NCBI GenBank assembly: GCA_900708905.1
Contig: CAADRB010000016.1
Coordinates: 834,513-898,512, forward strand
From: Hymenolepis diminuta
Taxonomy: Eukaryota > Platyhelminthes > Cestoda > Cyclophyllidea > Hymenolepididae
Reading direction: 5' to 3'
DNA length: 64,000 nt
A program made the position numbers and the translations under genes. Under the pieces are notes generated by a model. It was not told the DNA's origin. It saw only the letters and a program-made list of their open reading frames with translations, and ran no database searches. Shown one piece after another: positions 59,558 to 64,000 of the stretch (position 1 is the stretch's first letter; each line of letters begins with the position of its first letter).

Positions 59558-60697
59558 ATGACCTCTGTTGTCAATTCCGATAAAATACTCACTGATTGTG
59601 TTAAGAAAATCATTCGCGGATATACAGGAGGACCAGTATGTATAATTGGAATAGTTACAAGTGTTCTAAGTCTAATTCTCTTCAAAAGAGATACTTCTAC
59701 AACGCTAAGTACTCGACTACTTCTTTCAGCAATTGCCTTGGTGGATATAATATTCCTTTTAATGTATTTTATCTTGAACTCCCTCCAATGGTTTCTACCA
59801 GAAATTAACGAATTCTTAACTAAACCCATGGTATTCACATTCTTCTTTTTTATGACCAACGTCTTTGAACTCTATCGCAATTGGCTGGTTGTGGTGATTG
59901 CTGTGGAACGTCTCTTATACTTCCTTAAACCTGTGGAATTTAAAGTTATTTGGAGTGTTAAAAAAGTTGCAATAGTACTCATTTTCCTCTGTGTCTTCTC
60001 TTGTCTTATTCGCATTCCTGTTATTATCTACGGCATTGCAAAGAAACCCCAAGAAAGACGACGGGATACGGATCTTGTGAAACTAACTCTTATGATTCAT
60101 TTGCTTACCGACTGTATAGTCTTAACGATAGCACCAGTTCTACTAATGATACTGCTCTCAATTGCCACAACAATACGAATTAATGCAGTTGTAAAAACAA
60201 AGCTTCGCCTGGTTAATAGCAATTTTACTCAACAACGAAGGTCATCCCCAATTCTGCAACCTTTAAACAACGGAGATCAGCAGAATCAAAAGGAACAGGA
60301 TGATAATTCCTATCGAAAACACTATCGAATAGTTAAGATACTCCACACTGTCTTGATAACTTTCATCATTTGCTCCGTGCCGTCCATTCCAGCTACAATA
60401 ATGAGTTTCTATCTTTACTTTCATGATCTTCAAAGGGGACAGCTCTTCGTTATCACAGAGGTTTTGTCTTCGATTGCAAACCTTGGATCTCTATTCAATT
60501 CCACTTCCAATTTCTTCGTCTATGTTGCTCATAGTAAAAGGTATCGATATATTCTAGCCAAAATATTGATGTTGGATCGCTGTTTTGCCTCTTTACACCG
60601 TGAGCCGAGCAGTACTCAAGAAACTTGCTGCAATTTACAAGAAGAGGGTAAAACACAATTTCCACACTCTGTAAATAACCATTCTAATATAACTTAA
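59558..60697 (+). CDS. Class A (rhodopsin-like) G protein-coupled receptor, orphan, intronless
   Basis: A single 379-codon frame starting at an ATG with A at -3. Seven hydrophobic segments lie at about 24-43, 54-76, 91-121, 134-158, 174-205, 261-288 and 296-324. TM2 has D63 in LVDIIF, TM3 ends E117-R118-L119 (variant of DRY), TM6 has F269-x2-C272-x2-P275, and TM7 has N318-F-F-V-Y322 in place of NPxxY. The third intracellular loop is long and polar (about 206-258). The NSTSNFFVY form of TM7 recalls peptide (FMRFamide-type) receptors of invertebrates, so a neuropeptide ligand is my guess. Oddity: there is no Cys at the top of TM3 or in the second extracellular loop, so the canonical disulfide cannot form. 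It could be a lineage-specific orphan family. The seven-TM call is secure, the ligand is not. Confidence 0.88.
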   Translation: MTSVVNSDKILTDCVKKIIRGYTGGPVCIIGIVTSVLSLILFKRDTSTTLSTRLLLSAIALVDIIFLLMYFILNSLQWFLPEINEFLTKPMVFTFFFFMTNVFELYRNWLVVVIAVERLLYFLKPVEFKVIWSVKKVAIVLIFLCVFSCLIRIPVIIYGIAKKPQERRRDTDLVKLTLMIHLLTDCIVLTIAPVLLMILLSIATTIRINAVVKTKLRLVNSNFTQQRRSSPILQPLNNGDQQNQKEQDDNSYRKHYRIVKILHTVLITFIICSVPSIPATIMSFYLYFHDLQRGQLFVITEVLSSIANLGSLFNSTSNFFVYVAHSKRYRYILAKILMLDRCFASLHREPSSTQETCCNLQEEGKTQFPHSVNNHSNIT

Positions 60698-60823
60698 ATC
60701 AGCAATCCATACTCCCTTCCCCCTCCCCTTTCTTTACTCAAAATTAATCGATGAATTTTTTGAATTTTCTGAGAATATCACACAAATTGCACTTATTGAT
60801 GTTTATGCGAACCAACAGCAAAT

Positions 60824-60841
60824 AATAAAGTTTGTAATAAA
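60824..60841 (+). promoter_or_regulatory. Two polyadenylation signals for the GPCR gene
   Basis: AATAAA occurs at 60824-60829 and again at 60836-60841, about 130 bases after the GPCR stop codon. Their closeness to the stop fits a short 3' untranslated region. Confidence 0.55.
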
Positions 60842-60849
60842 TTTTTTAA

Positions 60850-63530
60850 ATGCGATAATAGTTAAATGGACACTTATATGGAAATTCACCTCCATAAGAT
60901 ATTTCATTCTTTATTTTTTGGATGACAATGAAATTCATGCAATAACTCAGGAAATATTATTGACCTAATTAAAAATAAAATATTTGAAATATATTATTTT
61001 ATTAAAATTATGTGAAATATATGCTTTAAATGAGGTTTCACTTATGAAAATTCATACCCCATTCAAACTGTGGGTTTTGTTACCTTCTAATGCGAGGTTA
61101 AATTAAAAGCTAATGTATCCGAAGTTGGTGTAATAGTTCTTGTATGTCTTCGTATTGATTTGAGCATGGAGTTATTGAGTGATTCTTCTCAAAATTTGTG
61201 CTGGAGAAACTAAATTTGAAACTCTATGGCATACAAGGAGTGACTTTTACCTCATCAAATCGTCCACTACGAAGAAGAATAAGATGACAATGCCACAAAA
61301 TCGTCCTTCCTTATGTAGTCGATCTAAAAAACGCATGTTTTGGTATCATATTCTAGTAACCATGGCTTTCTAAATGAAATCCTTCCCGCGAAGCCTGGAG
61401 ATCATTGAATGATAGATTAATTTAAATGGCTATCATTAAACTTTTATTACAGTTCTCTTCAATTGGCCGATAATATGTCTTGAAAACGGCGAAACTTACT
61501 AACGTTAAGTCTGTTCTGTTATCAAACTTACCCTTAACTGGAAGGGTAATAATAACAAATGGAATCTATGACATTTATTCTTTTTCGAAAGAATGTAAAA
61601 TTACCTATTTGAAATTCGGGAATTTGATGCCCTTTCAATCTATAAATATGATAGATTTAATAACAATTTATCTTCACTTATGAGAATAAGTTTAGTTGCA
61701 AATCTGATGCCTCACTATTATAACTATTATTTACTAGACTCTTGTAAGTTCTGCTGTGTTTAAAAGTCTTCTTCTGGTCTTATCTGCTTTCTCATGGCTT
61801 ATCATCTTGCTTTCTCGACCTTTGGAAGAAAGTGAATGAATTTGGAGTAATGGAAACCACCAGCCTCATCAGTCAATAAGATTAGAGAACGTGGACAAGA
61901 ATTCTGTTGGTATTTAAACGTATCAATTTTAAACTTTGAATTGTTGAATACGAAGCGGTGAGATGATTACTAATTTGATGTAATATGACTAGAACTAAAA
62001 ATCAGTAAGTTCCAAGTTACTAAATCAATGTATCAAGTCACTTTGAACCCGGGCTTTATTTTAATACATATTCGATCTCCTCTCAATTTATCCCTTATAG
62101 TAAACTTTTAAGTTACCCGATTTCGGTGATCTCGACTTCCCCAAGATGATTTAATGTAAATTTATTTACCTTGCAGTAGGTTAATATACGTTAAGTAGGG
62201 CAAGTTTAGTTTATATTACCAGCTTAAATTCCTGTAACTAAGACGATAAATTCATTTTGAAAGGAGCCTTTTTTGAAAATTTAATTTCGTTTGCGAGACC
62301 GTTTTGTATTTACTATTAAACACTTTTAAACGGACTTATAAAATTTGTAACTATGAAAACACAGATGGAAATAAACGGAATGCAGTGAGTGCAGTTTTAA
62401 ACTACAACGTTTGGAATGAAGGTCTATCTGAATATTTCTTGGGAGGCATTTTTCATAGGAATTTCACTCTTCTCTACAATAATTTATGTCTCCTTCTTTG
62501 ATGGAAAGAACGCTTGTAATGATTAATAAATTGTTAATGATAAATTAATATAAATACTACAGCAATTAGGCAAAAGACTAGAAGATTTCATTCAAGAAAT
62601 GATAACGTTCATTAAGTGATCTTTTGGAAAGAAAAATATGAGAAAGAACGCCTAATTTTAACAGCAATTCTTTTCAGATTAATATCTATAAAAGTCATAA
62701 ATAAGATTGTTCTTGTTTCCTTTTTACTACTTACTTAAAATCATTTATTCTATTAATTATATAATCCACTACCTTACTTGCTCATTCAAGACGGTAATAG
62801 ATCTCCTTGATGCCTAAGATAAGGACAAGCCTCAGAGGAAAAAACGCCTGTCCAACCAGCTAAAACAATCGATTGGTCAGTATGCTCTAGAGGACTACGC
62901 GAATATTAAGTCTCATGGATGTTAGAAAATGAAGCAGTGAGTCAAGTGATCAGATTATTAAAAGGCTGTATTATCATCCCGACCAAAATGTTGTCTTCCA
63001 GTAATCCTCAACCTTTGAACCCACTTCGGAAATCTATATTGTTATCAGTAATCAGATCCTTTCCCTTGTCATGGAAAGAAAGACAATCGATGAACGAAAT
63101 ACCTAGTCGAAATTGCATAGAGAATGATGACTACCATTAAGTTTGATTAAAAAATATAATACATATACCGATGGATTCTAATACCTGAAGAATAAGGTCT
63201 AATTTTGACCAACTACGATCTTCGTCAAAACAGCAAAAGGAGGACTTAAAGGCGGTTAAGAGCTAGATTTTATTGTTAACCGTGGATAAAAGAAGACAGG
63301 TATGTAAGTTGACTAGGTCCTGAAAATCTAAGAGAAAGGGTGGGATTGTGTAACTCTATGAAAAGATTTAGGAATATGACCAATAAAGGCCACAGGTACT
63401 AGGAGTGGGAGTAAAAAGTACATTGGAAGAGGTCCGCAAATCTGTCAGGGATAGCAATATCTCATAGAAAGCTCATATTATTCAGATTTGGATACAGCAT
63501 TGAATGAATAAAAGTCAGTTGAGTGTGACA
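60850..63530. other. Intergenic stretch, nothing recognised
   Basis: AT-rich sequence with only short open frames (64-73 codons) that match no known family and lack convincing splice signals. No repeat copy of the families described here was spotted. Confidence 0.5.
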
Positions 63531-63533
63531 TAC

Positions 63534-63617
63534 CTGAGTTGATCGTTTACTTTAAAAGTTGTAAAAAATGTACTTGGATCTCCATTTACTCTCAAAAGCT
63601 CATCCCAACGGAATCTA
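63534..63617 (-). CDS. Possible internal exon of an unidentified minus-strand gene
   Basis: On the minus strand an acceptor (a T run ending ag at 63618) is followed by 84 bases open in one frame. They code for RFRWDELLRVNG, then DPSTFFTTFKVNDQLR, and end at a donor gtatgt (63533-63528). The composition looks protein-like and the splice sites are good. I do not recognise the family. Further minus-strand open stretches towards the right edge look similar in quality: one within 63753-63798 contains NPSYFAVSFEVF and precedes a gtaaat, and one at 64000-63884 contains TSDFAYNKDINATSLNY. However, the phase of the 63753 segment does not join to this exon, so the model is incomplete. Confidence 0.35.
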
Positions 63618-64000
63618 CTAAAAAAAATGAAATACAACGTTGCTAAATGTGTGCTAACGTTCGCAGAAATACAAATGACAATTGAGAACCCTGTTGTGCA
63701 AAAATACTGATCACTAATGGATTCAAGTTGACAGATAGTCTATTTACCTTGTTTGGTAAACACCTCAAAAGACACCGCAAAATAAGAAGGATTCAACTGT
63801 CAATATGTCTGCAATTAACAGACAAAAAAAGAATGTTTGATATTTCAGATTTAATTGTTGAAATAAAGGCTACAGTGGTAAATTTATGTTATAGTGAATT
63901 TATGTGGGACAATGTAATTCAAGGACGTTGCATTGATATCCTTATTGTAAGCAAAATCGGAAGTCAGATATTGTACGCCACGGTCAGTCTGTGTCGTATT

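Noticed and set aside
59464..59859. 131-codon open frame on the minus strand
   Set aside because: It lies antisense over the start of the GPCR, which has clear membrane segments and family motifs. This frame has none and is a shadow.

Overview
The window is AT-rich animal nuclear DNA. It holds intron-split genes, scattered retrotransposon debris and long gene-poor stretches. The gene content (JNK, FAF1, a ZFTRAF1/CYHR1-type RING protein, the axonemal protein CFAP90 and a divergent class A GPCR), with introns from about 60-75 nt to several kb, fits an invertebrate. My best guess is a parasitic flatworm, possibly tapeworm-like, but no single feature proves that.

Layout, left to right. 1-2420 is a decayed Ty3/gypsy retrotransposon on the minus strand (zinc knuckle, protease, RT and integrase all broken). 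2.4-9.6 kb is gene-poor with repeat fragments. 9630-11009 (+) is an intronless RING/TRAF-type zinc finger protein. 12256-20210 (+) is an 11-exon FAF1 gene whose splice phases all close to a 775-residue protein; two SINE copies and a retroelement fragment lie in its introns. 20.2-24.6 kb is non-coding. 24706-32371 (-) is a 7-exon JNK gene of 397 residues. Two of its six introns appear to be GC-AG, and its 4.4 kb intron 3 holds a decayed LTR-like element and a SINE copy.

34065-40184 (+) is a three-exon gene with no long open reading frame. I read it as CFAP90 (human C5orf49), a ciliary microtubule inner protein. A decayed LINE sits in its 5.5 kb second intron. 40.2-59.5 kb is a gene-poor stretch with repeat copies. 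59558-60697 (+) is an intronless rhodopsin-family GPCR. A possible exon of an unidentified minus-strand gene lies near the right edge.

The genes form no pathway. JNK and FAF1 converge 3' to 3'; JNK and CFAP90 are head to head about 1.7 kb apart. The least obvious findings are the CFAP90 gene assembled from small exons, the paired GC-AG introns in JNK, and a tRNA-derived SINE family recognised by aligning diverged copies. No CRISPR array, rRNA, intact tRNA or bacterial-type operon was seen.
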